This document shows, one piece after another, positions 35,028-47,539 of a DNA stretch of 64,000 nucleotides. The stretch is from Monosiga brevicollis MX1 (Eukaryota > Opisthokonta > Choanoflagellata > Craspedida > Salpingoecidae): positions 1,062,174-1,126,173 of the forward strand of contig NW_001865040.1 of NCBI RefSeq assembly GCF_000002865.3, given 5' to 3'. The notes under the pieces were generated by a model. The model did not search any database, was not told the DNA's origin, and was given only the letters and a program-made list of their open reading frames with translations. The stretch's first letter is position 1. The number at the start of each line of letters is the position of its first letter. A program made the position numbers and the translations under genes.

Positions 35028-35277
35028 GTTGGCGGTGGTGGTGGAGGGAAGGGGTCAAGGCAAGCGCAGAGGCAGGGCTGCAGCAAAAGCCAAGTAGCGG
35101 CACGAGTCGCAGCGGCAGCGGCGACGGGGCTTTTGCTACCCAAATGCAAGTGGCAGTCGGTTGGATTGATGGGTAACTGCGAGCAGAGAGGCGCGAGCAG
35201 AGCGGGCTAGGTCAAGACCGGATGTGATGATGGATGGCGGTCGCGATGCTTGCTGATGATGGAAGAGATGAAGATGG

Positions 35278-35307
35278 TTGGTGGTGGTGGTGGTGGTGGT
35301 GGTGGTG
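35278..35307. repeat. (TGG)n microsatellite
   Basis: About ten uninterrupted TGG triplets. Confidence 0.95.
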
Positions 35308-35380
35308 ACCCCGAGACAAGTGCGATCAATCTGTGCTAGATAGATGGGCAGGATGGAATCTCCATAAAGCCCACAACCAC

Positions 35381-35430
35381 GCAAAGGGCAAAGGGCAAAG
35401 GGCAAAGGGCAAAGGGCAAAGGGCAAAGGG
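35381..35430. repeat. 7-bp GGGCAAA tandem array
   Basis: About seven perfect head-to-tail copies of a heptanucleotide (phase GCAAAGG/GGGCAAA). Confidence 0.95.
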
Positions 35431-35580
35431 AAGACCGCGGGGGCCGAGGAACGCGCGTCGACCAACAAGAACAAGTGTTGTGTTAGAGAGAGAGACTTGA
35501 GGCCTCAACATGGATGAGAGGAAGTGGGAGAGGGGTGCGCGGTGGGGGAGAGAGAGAGAGGGGGGGGGGGGGGGGGGTCA

Positions 35581-35788
35581 NNNNNNNNNNNNNNNNNNNN
35601 NNNNNNNNNNNNNNNNNNNNNNNNNNNNNNNNNNNNNNNNNNNNNNNNNNNNNNNNNNNNNNNNNNNNNNNNNNNNNNNNNNNNNNNNNNNNNNNNNNNN
35701 NNNNNNNNNNNNNNNNNNNNNNNNNNNNNNNNNNNNNNNNNNNNNNNNNNNNNNNNNNNNNNNNNNNNNNNNNNNNNNNNNNNNNNNN
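35581..35788. other. Assembly gap (208 N)
   Basis: Directly preceded by an 18-nt G homopolymer at 35560-35577, which probably stopped sequencing. Confidence 1.
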
Positions 35789-36580
35789 CTAATGGTAGAC
35801 GGTGGGGGGGGGGCAGAGCCGAACTAAAGGCTGACTTGGTGTGTGGGTAACTTACGAGATTGTTCGAGAAAGGGGGGGAGGGACGGGGAGGATCGCTCTT
35901 CAGGGCAGGCACAAGCACCAGGCACCAGGTTGTAGGCAACCGGGGTCGCGTAAGGGGAGGGGGGGCGGGGGGGCGCTGCCGTTTGTAGATGTTGGACGTT
36001 ACGTTGTTCAACGACTTGTTTAACGAGGAGATAACGGCTTGACGGTTACTGTGATGGGGGGTGGGTTGGGGCTACTGGACGATCCTCATGACCAAACGCT
36101 TACTGCAACTTCAACGGCGTCGCCGTTACACACGCACACACGCAAGCACACTTCTTCTTCAACCTCAACGGTCATGCCCCCCCCAACAACAACAACCGTC
36201 ATGCACTTTGAACCCAATCTGTGTCAACATCACACTTCGTCAGGCTGGGTTGCGGACAGACAGGGGCTATTGCCTGAAGGATATTAACGGGTCCAAAACA
36301 ATACAACTTTGTCTTTATCTAAATATAGATGTCATCATTTTAAAGTGGATGCAAACTTAAATGTACCCCCGAAAGTTGAATTTCGCTAGCTTAGGTTGTC
36401 AGTTCTACCTCGCACGGCGAGTCTTCACTTGAAACCCCCTCCTCGCTCGCTTCAATCACTCGGCAGGTTTGTATTCATGGAACCATACCCCCACAGACAT
36501 GGCACACGCACCGCCCTCACAACACAACAAGAGTAAAACTCACACATCACAAGTTGAAGCCCTCGCATGGTAGCCCCGCA

Positions 36581-38519
36581 TCAAGCCAAAAGCGCCGCCC
36601 CTGGCTCCTCAACTCGCGCGGAGCGAGGCCCGCCCGTGTGCGGAACATCATCGGCTGCGGTGTCCATGTAGTCTGCGGCTGATCCCTGCACTCCATCTTG
36701 CTTTGCTTGCAGAATCGAGTCAACCTCTGCCAGGAGCCCCAAACAAAGATCGCCACAAATGCGAGATGAGCAAGAATCAAGTAGTAAAATCAACGACCGA
36801 GCGGGAGGGGGCACAAAGCTCATGGTTGACACACCAAAGACGTGGCCGGCATCGCGCATGGCCTGCTCAAGCGTGTGGTTAAAGACCGCGTGCTTGCGCT
36901 TAGCCAGCTGCAACAGCTCTTTCATCTACACCCAGAGGAAGCAAGTGAGCACAGATCACGCACACACCGGCAAAGACACCTGTTCCAGCTACGCACCTGC
37001 TCGGGCGAGAGCGGAGTGCCGCCACCGCTGTTGATGGAGCAAATTTCACCGTGCCCGTTCAAACACACTATGACGAAACACGGGTGTGAACCAGAAAGCT
37101 CACAGTCCGAGACAAGGTGCCTGCAGGCATGCCGCCTGACCGATATCCTCGAGTGAGACGTACCAGTGATACAGCCCTCGGCCACAGCCTCCTCCAATGA
37201 GGTCGGATCCACCAGCAAATGGCGTCTATAACCCCCGAAGTTATGTGCAAACAATCAAACAAACATGTTGTTCTTGTCCCAATGACCAGTGCAGGCCAGA
37301 TGTGTGCGTGATTGGGAGGGGAGGGCATCAATGCCCAAATCACCAAATGCCTCGGCTAGAGGTTCAGTATCCACTCCAGGCACGCGCGCACATACCCGCC
37401 AGCGATCGAGGCGATGGTCACAGCAATGGGGCGGTGATGCACCGAGAGCGAGACAGGCTCGTGCTCCTCAAGCGAATGCTAACCCCACCAATTTCATATC
37501 ACATGAGATGCGATGTGCACGCTCACTCTAAAGCGTATAGACCCGAGATGTTCGCGACATACAATTTTGACTTGGCCGCCAGTCAAAGAGACATAAGGTC
37601 GTCGAAAGGTCAAGATGCCCGCCAAGGCCGCCAGGCACACACCATCGGCCATATTGCCGCCGTTCTCCAAAACGGTCACGTCAACGCGCACCTCCCAAAC
37701 CTAGTCAATTAGCGCCTGATATGAGCACTTTCCATTGCCCCATGCCAGCAGAGCCCAAACCTCGACTCCAGTTCCATCGGCGACATGGGACATGGGGACG
37801 AAGGTCGACCCTCACCTTTTCACCCTTGACAATGCACAGGCTCTCGCTATCAATGGCTCGAGCCTCCTTGAATGCACGCTCTAGGAGTCGCGTAAGCTCC
37901 ACAATTTCTTCTGACGAGGACCTAAGAACCCAATCACGCCGAGATGACCCCACACCAGTGCCCCTGGTGACCCAAGCGCTCGCTGCTTCCTGGAATCCAA
38001 CATACCGCTGAGCCGCATAGGCGATGCCAGCCCCAGCTGCAATGGAAACGTTAAAGCGGAAAAAGCCTTCCGAGTCATAGTCGGGGTGTGGGGCCACGAC
38101 CTCGCAAGTGAGTTGTGCCATCACCCTACCCCAGTTTAGCGAGACATCAGGTCAACAGTCCAAACGGAAAAAAATTGCAAGGACAGAGACACCCATCAAC
38201 GAGGAGCAGGTGAGCTGAGGCATGCACGAGCACCTCTCGAAAGAAAATTGACAGGATTGAATGTGGCGCATACCTAGTTTTGCCGAGAGCCAGCTCTACG
38301 AAACCAGGAGTTTGATGAAAAGTAAACTTGCATTCCCGATGCTCGTGGCGATGGCGCCCGTCCAGCCGAGCCGGCTCATCCTCCTATCACCAGTCCGTGT
38401 GAGAGGCGATGACGCAAAGCACTCACACCAGGCTCGATGACCAGAAAACGCACGTCGGCCGAATCCAACGCGTTCAACACAAACTCCTTCTCGCTGGTGC
38501 TCCATGGTCGGGCCTTCAT
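36581..38519 (-). CDS. EXOSC9: Exosome complex subunit RRP45 / EXOSC9
   Basis: ATG 38517-38519 begins MKARPWSTSEKEFVLNALD, which aligns with the animal EXOSC9 start. Later exons give LTCEVVAPHPDYDSEGFFRFNV (in two overlapping pieces), IVELTRLLERAFKEARAIDSE, SLCIVKGEKV, VDVTVLENGGNMADGVCLAA, a LAALAGILTFRRP segment, LLVDPTSLEEAVAEGCITG, GEICSINSGGGTPLSPEQV and the C-terminal helix MKELLQLAKRKHAVFNHTLEQ. The stop is at 36581-36583. This is an RNase PH-like fold of the exosome ring that lacks catalysis and pairs with RRP41, in nucleus and cytoplasm. Motif order and spacing follow EXOSC9 and not EXOSC7/8, notably the GEICSINSGGG segment. About 80 residues of Ala/Asp-rich tail after the fold are not conserved. 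Small exon boundaries near 38300-38150 are approximate. Confidence 0.92.
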
Positions 38520-38905
38520 CGCGCTGGTGTGTCAAAACTTGGCCCTGAAACGAAGCTGTTGAGCTGATTAGGTGATCCTGGTCGCGGATGGCAAAGGGAG
38601 GAACGAGTTGAAAACCACACGCGGGTCAACTTTGCGCGCTCAGCGGAAGCGTAAAAATTGTCATACTTTCGCTCACGAATGACTGTTCTTCTTAAATCAC
38701 AACTTGTTGTCACTTTGAATTTTTGGGTGACGGCGGCGACGGCGACGGAGGAGGAGGCGCAGAGGAGCAGATGAAGAAGCTGGGGCCCGCTTTACTGTTG
38801 GCTGATTGATCCTCTCTGTTTGAACGGAGGACCGGGGTGGGGTCTGCTGGTGGCCCGTTTGTAGTGGCGGGCCAAGCTGGCCACCGCCATCACCAGATCT
38901 GCGAC
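38520..38905. promoter_or_regulatory. Divergent promoter region between EXOSC9 and DHHC genes
   Basis: 386 bp between opposing start codons. GGCGAC/GGAGGA-rich near 38730-38760. No named element recognised. Confidence 0.5.
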
Positions 38906-40838
38906 ATGGCCAGTCCCGACGAGCCGCGTCGACGGCTATGGCTCGTCCTCGATCCCTGCGGCCTGTTTGGTGCTCTGATGGTTTACGTATTGATGCTTCT
39001 GGGAGTTGTTGGCTCCTTGCATGTCGTCGATTTTCAAAACCCCGTGAGTGCCCTTCTCTGGCTGGCTGTATGCGCAGGCACCGCCATGGCCGGTTGGGCC
39101 CACTCCCAGACCATGTTCACTGATCCCGGCGGTAAGAGGAAGTCAAGCGCTGTTGATGCAAGGGTCGGTGTGCTGCCGCTTTAGCTCGCCTCTGTCTTGG
39201 CCTGTTTGCTAGCGTGGCAACATTCTCATGCACACGACCTTTCTGCCCTTCTCTGCCTTGATTGGAACAGCCGTACCAAAGCGTTTACACGAGCCTGCCC
39301 TCGAGTACTATGACCGACGAAATCCCCAGCTCGTGGAGGGTCAATGGGTGACCACCTGTCGACGCTGCAACTGCTGTGAGCTCCAGCCGCTGTTTTTCTT
39401 CCTTTTTTTTTTTTTTTTTTTGCTGCTTTGAGACTCCTGTTACAGCTGCTGTGATCCAAGACAAGGTCTTGGCTGCTATTGTGCGTGACCTTTTTTTTTT
39501 TTTCTGGATCGCACGGCATTTGCTACTTGGATAGATAAGCCTGAGCGGGCCCATCACTGCTCGATCTGTGGCCGCTGTGGTAGGCAACTTGCTCTCTGCC
39601 TTTTTCGTCCGTCCACCTCGATGCTCGTATCGCTGTCAGCCTAACGCGCACACCCCCTGGGACGGCATGTTGTAGTCATCAATATGGAGTATGTTGCACT
39701 GATCGGCACCGCAACCTGCAGGCGTGCGCACATGCGTACAGAGGTGTGCCTTAGCTGTGCGCTAACGCAAGCGCATGCTCTTACACTTTCCTTTTTGCTC
39801 GCGTCCTTCTCTCGTGATCATGGTTACCGCCACAATCAGCCACCATTGCCCCTGGTCAGGCTTCGAAGCCCGCGTCCTCCCTATCGCTCGCATTGCCTCG
39901 CCTGTGTCGATCAGTCCACACACTGACAACCTGCTCTGCCATGCTTAGGGTGAACAATTGCGTGGGCCACAACAACCAGCGCACATTTATCCAGTTCACG
40001 GTATGCTCGTCCTGCTCGCACCCTAACCTAGGGCGTTGCTCAGCCCTCGCGATCACCTACAACTTACTTCTCATGAGATTGGTGTTGCTCGCCATTGTCA
40101 ACAATTGGCTACCACTTGCCTCACTAGTTTTATATCTTCATCTCGTCCACCCTGATGGTCTTGTTGCTGGTACATAGCGTGTGGTTCACCAAGGGTGGCT
40201 GGCATGGTGAGTGCTGTTCTGGTGCCGATCACTGAGGTGTAACCCTCGGAGACTGACCAAAGGTGGAAAGGCATTTCCTTGGCCATGTTTGGCTCACGCC
40301 ATGGCGCTTGTTTAGAGCTGCTGGACAATCAGGCGTTCACAGCCACCCTCACTCTGATTGGGCTGGGAATGGAGGGCTTCGTCTTTGGCCTCTTCACCCT
40401 CATCATGACCTGCGACCAAGTAGGCCTGCATTTGCATTGCTGTTCTTTCGACACAGCATGAGTCGGCTCTTTATGACCCTTGAGTGCCATAGCTCGTGGT
40501 CATTGCCTCCCGCCCCTTCTCTCGTCTTACGCTATACCATGCACACTGATTGATTCTTTGTGCCATGCCAATAGCTCTTCGCCATCATGAACCGAACCAC
40601 CAAGATTGATCGCTTGCAGGGCAAGAGCAAAGCAAGCTCATCAAGCTGGCGCGCTGGGTGGCAGCACGTCGAAGACATGTTTGGTGGCCCCCTTTCCTAT
40701 CGATGGTGAGTCATGCTCGATGCTTTAGCCAGCCACGGCCGCGCTCAGCAACCCTGATCGTATGCTGGCGTAACATGCAGGCTGTCTCCGTCGCCACGAC
40801 GAGCTCCGGCTGCCTTGGCTCAGGACCACGTTGTCTAA
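38906..40838 (+). CDS. DHHC-type palmitoyltransferase (ZDHHC3/7-like)
   Basis: ATG 38906 (MASPDEPRRRLWLVLDPCGL). Two N-terminal membrane spans are encoded at about 38960-39110. The Cys-rich domain is spread over small exons: TTCRRCNC, KPERAHHCSICGRC, VINMD joined to HHCPW, then VNNCVGHNNQRTFIQF. The D-H-H-C box is rebuilt across a GA|C split codon (39692 onward to 39841), and the Trp after CP is split TG|G. Two more spans follow (TYNLLLMRLVLLAIVNNWLP region, 40055-40180, and LTLIGLGMEGFVFGLFTLIM, 40343-40410). After these come FAIMNRTTKIDRL and the final exon LSPSPRRAPAALAQDHVV. The enzyme transfers palmitate to cysteines of membrane proteins, usually at the Golgi for this subgroup. Subgroup assignment is tentative. 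Confidence 0.9.
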
Positions 40839-41945
40839 AGCACCTTCTTGACCTACTAATTTCACTTGGCACCTACCTTTATATGCGACCCCCAGTTCTA
40901 ATCGACGAAGTGCTACGGCACGACTTTTGTGTTAATCGATCTTCCGCGCAACAACGCTCAACGACATGTCAGCCAAAATGCCTGTGACCGAATTGTCAGC
41001 ACATCGTCAAAAAGAACAAAAGAACAAAACGTTGAGCTACCATTGTTTCAAACGACTGGGGTCAAAATGTAGCTGCTTAAAGTCCGAAATTCGTGTGCCC
41101 ACATAACAATATTTTCACACCCCCAGCGCCAAAGGCTGAATACAATGACATTGTCATCATTCTCTGCTACACAGTGGTCGCGCTTCTTTGTTCTTCCCCA
41201 CGAGTCGTCCACACACACATACACACACACACACGCCCAAAATCCTTAACAAAGGGCACTCACCGGTGGTAGCTTGAGAGCGCGCGGACCAAACGCATAC
41301 ACAAGGAGGGCGGCCCCACAAGTCTTTTGCTTTCTTGTGGTATTGCTTGACAATCCCAACTCGATCCGCCGCGAATGCCACTTGCGCACTCGAACAGCCC
41401 GCGTTCTGTTATCGAAGCATTGAGCCACAGCGCCTTTTGCGATCGATCGGCGTGGACAGACAGCCTTCCTGCAAGGGCGGCGCCTAAAGTCGTCCGACTC
41501 ATCGACGCCAGCGCAGCCTCTACTCGTGCTCGTGAGCAAGGCTACTCGATCTTCCTCACGTAAATCCCGACCTCAGCCAATCTTTAGTCCGCCGCCTCGG
41601 GTGATCCGGTCGTGCATCTGATATCGGCCAACCACAGCGGAAACGCACGGCTTTTCTTCTCAAAGACAGAACGCAGCCACTACAGTGGCCGACTGGGTGT
41701 CAAAGTTCAACACAAGCAGCGGGAGGTGCAGCATGGCGACCCCGAGCTAAACGTCTCATACCACGACTTGCTCACTCCCAAGATAATTTGGTACCTGAGC
41801 CAAGCACATCGCCCATCTTTCAACGCGGTGTACAGCCGCCGGCTATCCGCCCTTTGATTAGCATCACACCTTTCTTTCAAGACCCCCGGTGCCGTGCAGA
41901 CCGGCCGTCTTCATGTCCGTTGACTTGAATCTCACTAAAAGCAAC
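40839..41945. other. Intergenic region with no supported gene
   Basis: Lies between two plus-strand genes. Contains a short (CA)n run at 41212-41235. On the minus strand a frame at about 41250-41540 ends at a good GTGAGTG donor (about 41265), which could be the first exon of an unrecognised gene. I could not find a convincing partner exon. Confidence 0.4.
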
Positions 41946-44900
41946 ATGATATTACGTGTTGCTCTGCTCGCACAGCTCTGCTTGAGCCTAGTGCACCAAG
42001 CACACTCGACGGCCGTCTACCAGCGTCAGCGCCGCATCATTAACGGTCAGTAGTTCTCGGCCATGTGGATGCCCACTGAAGCATTATCCTTGCTCGCTTT
42101 GGCTGGGATGCCGCTGTCCTCATGGGCCGTTGTTCCATTCTAGATCATGTCAATGTGGAGGAGTTTACAGGCACCCCACTTTACATCAATGCTGACCGCG
42201 ATGGCAACCTTCTATTTGACACGGCTGCCCGCTCCAACCCCAACTTTATCCCAACCACCAGCGCACGCAGCATTGAGCTATTCAATGTGACCAATGCCAA
42301 CGCTGGAACCAGCACAAGCTTGCTTGGTGATGTCATCGTGCGACAAAGCTGTCTTTTGGTCCTAGCAGACGCCCGTTGCACCACAACCAACTGCACCGCA
42401 CTGACACACAACAGCGTCCCACAGATTGTTTACTCTTGGGATACAGTCTTCCAGCGATTCCTGGAAGAAGGCCCCGGTGCATCTGGTCCATGGAGCAGCA
42501 CCAACCCTGCAGAAGTAGCCAGCAGCTTTCGCCCTATCCGAGGTCACGGTGTCACCTCCATTTCACACATTCAAGTTGACAATGAGGATTTATTCTTGGT
42601 GATTCAGGGCCGTGAGGATGTGTCCAACGCTTCTGCAGAACCAGGCAAACAATGCGCACAGCTGTGGCGCTACGACTCGACCGCTGGCTACGAAATCTAC
42701 CATGACTGCCTCTGGGAAACCTATCAGAGCCAGCATGCCACGGCCTTTACGATCGATGGCCACCTCTTTGCACTACAGACCAACTATGCGCAACGCATTT
42801 TTGATAACGGGGTGCTGGTAAACGAAACATTTGACGTGCCGTCCTTTTTGGCCGTGTACAACGATGCCACGTCCGACTCCACCGGCAAAGCCACTCCGCT
42901 TGGATACTTCGAGGCCGGCGATGTCTACGCCACCAACGGCGGCGTTCCCCCGATCCAACAGGTCTTTGCTACCTCTGGCGCTACCCATGCTCACCATTTT
43001 ACCTTCAACGGCATCGACTATCTGGCCATCGTCAATTCTGTCTCGACTACGTGCGCCATGCCTGCTTCCAGCTGGACGGACATGATGGCTTGCTACAATT
43101 TCAATCAGAACGTCGATATCTATCGATACAATCCGGGCATCGCCGCTGCCATTGGCTCTTTTCAGCTGATTCAGCAGATTCCGCTCCGCGGCCCAGTTCA
43201 TGCTCACAGTTTCATTGTTGATTCCCCCGGTCAACACACTCTCTTCCTGTGGATTTCTTGCCACCTGGATTCGACTTGGAATACTCAGCCTTCATACGTC
43301 TACAAGTGGAACGGTGCTCAATTTGGCCGTCATCAGGTCATTCAGACCTCCTATGCCCTTTCTGCCGAGAGCTTTGTCATTGACAACCAGACGTTTGTCA
43401 CTGTCAGCAACCATGGCTGCCCTTTTTCCCGCCATCCGCTGGACATTGACAACTGCACCGACTATGCCTCTGGCACCGTGACTGCCTACTCCTACAATGT
43501 CCTGACTGACAACTTTGACTCGGTATCCGAGGCTGAGTTTGGCTCCTTTCACCCGCGTGGTATCGTCACCAGTGGCTCAACGGTCACGCGTCTTGGTGCC
43601 CCTGCCCGCCCTGTGAGCACACGGGCTCTTGTCTTGGCTGACTATGGCATTCTCACAGGCATTGGAGATAATGTGACTTATCTCTCCGTCGCCAACCACG
43701 AAGTGATAGAAACTGAACTGATCGGAACCTGCCCCAGCACAGACTACAGCATCTGCTCGTCCCCGGAAAATATGTTCCTCGTTTCTGCCACTTCCACCCA
43801 GGTGGGTCATGTTCATAAGCTTGGAGCGACCGTCTGTCAAAACATTCTGTGGAGAGAGGATTCACAGGGCAGCCGCATTCATGGACAGAGGAGGGAAGGA
43901 GGGCAAGGCGAGGTGCAAGGGAACACGAACACATGGTTTTCAAAGCCTCACTCAACACTGTGCGTCACAGGGCATCCAATCTTCTGTCACCGAGCTGACC
44001 GCCAGCCAACAAGATACGGACCTGTCTGTCGCCCAAATTCAAAATTTGTTGGATGGTGGCACAACTTTGCTTGCCAGTCTTCGAGAGTGAGTTGCCAAGC
44101 CGCGCCCGGCGCCCTTCCCCCTTCCCATATCGATCATCATCGCTGTGGCTCTTTATTTCGTTGATGTTGTTTTTATTTTTTTTCTCCTTGTTTTCAGGGA
44201 AGCTGCGTTTGGCACCAAGTTCTACGGTGCCTCGGATGCTGTCACTTTTTCCATTGAGGGCAATGACTACTTGGTGGTCAGCTTTCACGAGTCGTACATG
44301 AGTGCCGCCGAGTGCCCCTCCTTTTATCAAAATATGGGCGCCGAGTACAAGTGTGGCCACTTGTCGACGCTGGAACAGATTCCTATGATTTTTGCTTGTT
44401 TGACTTCCACCTTTCGTCACATGTTTACGGATACCATCGTGTATCGCATTGCCACCACCGGGCTTGAAGAAGTGCAGCGGCTTCCATCACTGTCTGTACG
44501 CGCCCTTGAAGTCTTTGATGCCAACCCAGGGAATGTGTCCGCAGGCAACGACATGAGCCAGCCAGTACTGGTTGTGGGTAATGCTGAGTCCTCTTGCGAC
44601 ACCAACCCACTCTCAGGTGCATTGCACAGTGCTCATCCGCTCTCGGGCCTTGCGGTTTACCAATGGGACGCCAGTGCACAGCTCTTCAGCCTCACCGGCC
44701 GTGCCAACAGCACCTGCAAGGTCACCGCCTTGCACCACTTCTTTACTCAATGCCAACCAGATGAGGACGTTGCCCAGGGCACCTGCGGTTCTTTTATTGC
44801 CGCGGGCGAGGATTGTTACGCTTACAATCAGCGTTTGACCGCGCACAACTATACGGTGGCGCGTGTCCGCTTTTACAAGCTTGACAGCGACCTGGTTCCT

Positions 44901-47539
44901 GCCGCCTGTCAGTTGGTTGATGACCCCCGTAGTGCTGCAAATGGTGTCTCGCCTTGCCAGCAGGAGGCAGACGTTATCCGCGCGGCGGCAACCCTTCCCG
45001 GTGATCGTCAGACATTTGATTTTCCCGATTTGCTGCCTTTTAACGCAAGTCTGGGTGGTGGAACTTTTGAATACTCTCCACAGCTCCGTGCTGCTACCCC
45101 ATCGGCTATTGACATTGTCGTGCCCACAGCCGAGATTGACCTCTACTACAGGAATGAGAACGATCTGACCATCCCGATCACCGATCAGGATGATCGCAAC
45201 GAGACCGTTTACTACGCCAATGGCCGCATAAATCACGAACTAGTTATGGTCGTAACCTTTAGCACTCGCGGTGCCACACCGCAAGTCTTTTCTCTCCCTG
45301 CTCTCTTTTCACGCTACTCAGCCTGCGCTCAGCATGCCCAGCTGCCTGTCCGTCGGCAATTCGAGCTCAACAGCGTTCTCACGGGTGTCGCTGCAGGCTT
45401 TGATGTGACTCACTTTGTCAAGCAGAGTCTGTACGGCCAAGATCAGTTGTTCCTGGTCTTGCCCGAGCTCTTCCCGCGCTCCATTGTTGGTACGCGCGGT
45501 TTCACCTCCAGCCTACATGTCAACCGTATGTGTGACGAGTATACGCTCTATGATGCGTCTCGCCTCGATATCAGCGGTGGCGCATTCCAGCCCCCTGCGG
45601 ACATTCTTTCCGGTGATGGTATTGCTCTGCCCAGCACCGACACGCGCTGGTGCCCCTACTCCCTCAATGAGAACCACTTTGAGGCCTATGAAGCCTGGTT
45701 CAACCACTACAACCCCTTGTCAGGCTGCAAGAATTATGAGAAGGTGACGGATGGCGCCTTTTTTGTCTACGAGCAAGACTACTACAACCGCATGCCCCCC
45801 GCCTCATTACGCACTCGCGCAGCCAGCTCAGCCACCAATCGATACGCCTATGTGCGTGCCTCACCTGCGCGCATCAGCGCGCAGCAGTACAGCCTGGCCG
45901 ACTATGCTGCCTTGCACGCATCGCGAGACAACCCATTTGTATTTCTTCAAGACTTACCCACGTATAATGCCCGCTCTGCCGCGGTACATGAGATTTGCGG
46001 CCAAGGCGGCCAATTGTGGTTGCAGTTTGCCAATGATGGTCTTGTTCAGTCCTCGACCACATCTGTGCCCACCGCGAAGGAGATTATCTATCAGTGGAAC
46101 TCGCGCCGCGCCATGAGTGCTGATGGCGTGTGCTCAGATGAAGCAGCACGGGCGGCAATACAAGCCACAAACGGCTACCCACATGAAGCCGCCCTCGGCT
46201 GCTTTGATGCTGTTAGGCTACCAACCCCAGTCAACTATGCCTACGCCAGTCGCATCGCCATCACAGAGCACGCCAATGAACTGTTGTGGATGACCATTAA
46301 CCGACGCTCCTCCACCAACGCCATGAGTGACACAGCGACAGTCGGTAGCGGAGTGTCAATGAGTGTCATTGGTACTTCCTTGACCACCTATGGCGGCTTG
46401 CAATGCCGCGCAACCCAAGCGCAGCAGCAAACTGCGAACATCGATATTGCAGAACTGGAGGCACGCTTCGTAACGCTAGACACAGACCAAACCGTCACGG
46501 GCAGCAAGACTTTTACGGCGAACAGCACAACATTGCAAGATGCCGTAATCAACGGTTCGTTGCAAGTGCTTGAAGACCTTGCGGTCGATAACAACGTCTA
46601 TGTGGAGGGTGCACTTGACACCTTGGGCCTAATCAACAGCATCTACTTGCCCGAATTCGTTGCGCAAACCCGAGCTCTGCTCGAGGATCACGAAGATCTG
46701 CTGCAACAGCACGACCAGCGTTTGTGTGCTCTCGAAGCTGAAATGGCCCTAAGTATGTCTCCATTGAGTGCTTTGCACATCCGACACTCATCTTCCTTGC
46801 CCGCTTGCTTTCACCTCGTTCCAACAATGCACCACGCTTGCCCTTTCTAACAAACTGATGACCCACCCTCGTCTGTCCAGGTACTGATGTTTGCTATGGA
46901 GCTACATTGACTATGGGCTGCTTTGTGCGCGAAGATTTGACCGAGTCGCAATTGCGCCAGCTGACGACACAGCTGAGCGCGTATCTCAACACATCCTACC
47001 CGAGCCTTGTGTTTGGCACACCCCGCCTGATGAGCAGTTCCAACGTGGCACGTGTCACCGTATACACCAACGCTACTACTCCGCCGGTGGTCGACGCATC
47101 GAGCTTCTTTGTGAATGAGTACTGCCTGAGCTCTTATACGCCACCCAGCCGCGAGGACTACAGTCTCATCTCCAGCACACTATTGTTCCAGTATTTGAAC
47201 TGCAGCCGCTTTGACCCTGCTGCGCGGTCGGCTCTGCGGACGGCAATGGCCATGGCCCTGAGTGCCTATGGTGTGCCGTCTACAGATGTCATTCTATCAA
47301 ACATCACCTGTGGCAGTGTTCAACTTGTGACTTATGTCTACATTCCCAGCGTCTTTCAAAGCGGTGCCGCGTCAGAGATGGCAACAACAGGGTTTTGGAC
47401 CGATGTCTACATGAACCTTGTCAGTCTGAATGGGGCCACTTTCATCAACGTGCCAGAAGCTCTCGTCGTCAACAACATGTTGCTTGCGCCCCCTTCTGAT
47501 GATGACGATGATGGCAGTGGTGGCAGCGGCGGACCGTGA
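41946..47539 (+). CDS. Large secreted protein with EPTP/EAR repeats
   Basis: Five exons join in phase: 41946-42045, about 42146-43801, about 43974-44087, about 44199-46754 and about 46882-47539. A signal peptide (MILRVALLAQLCLSLVHQAH) opens the protein. Repeated segments of the form hhhFxhxGxxYLxVxN, for example AHHFTFNGIDYLAIVNS, AHSFIVDSPGQHTLFLW, ESFVIDNQTFVTVSNHG and VTFSIEGNDYLVVSFHES, followed by YxW, are EPTP/EAR repeats, the beta-propeller units of LGI and TSPEAR proteins. A heptad-like segment (SVTELTASQQDTDLSVAQ) sits between two propeller-like blocks. Near 46440-46750 there is a VTGSKTFTANSTTLQDAVIN stretch and a coiled coil (LEDHEDLLQQHDQRLCALEAE). The C-terminus is a Cys-containing domain ending in DDDDDGSGGSGGP. 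No membrane anchor is seen, so it is probably an extracellular matrix or adhesion protein. Confidence 0.85.

Larger units (their letters stand above)
35028..36580. other. Repeat-rich intergenic region with assembly gap
   Basis: Upstream of the zinc-knuckle-like gene and downstream of EXOSC9. Contains a TGG array, a 7-bp minisatellite, an 18-nt G run, 208 N and more G-rich tracts. No supportable coding frame; frames running through the N block are artefacts. Confidence 0.7.

Noticed and set aside
35505-36011. Frames spanning the N block
   Set aside because: They exist only because N is read through; flanks are G-rich low complexity.
41048-41550. Possible small minus-strand gene with a GTGAGTG donor
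   Set aside because: Only one candidate exon; no downstream partner exon or recognisable protein.
42181-45236. Minus-strand frames opposite the EPTP gene
   Set aside because: Antisense to a well-supported spliced gene; they lack their own splice logic or family signals.
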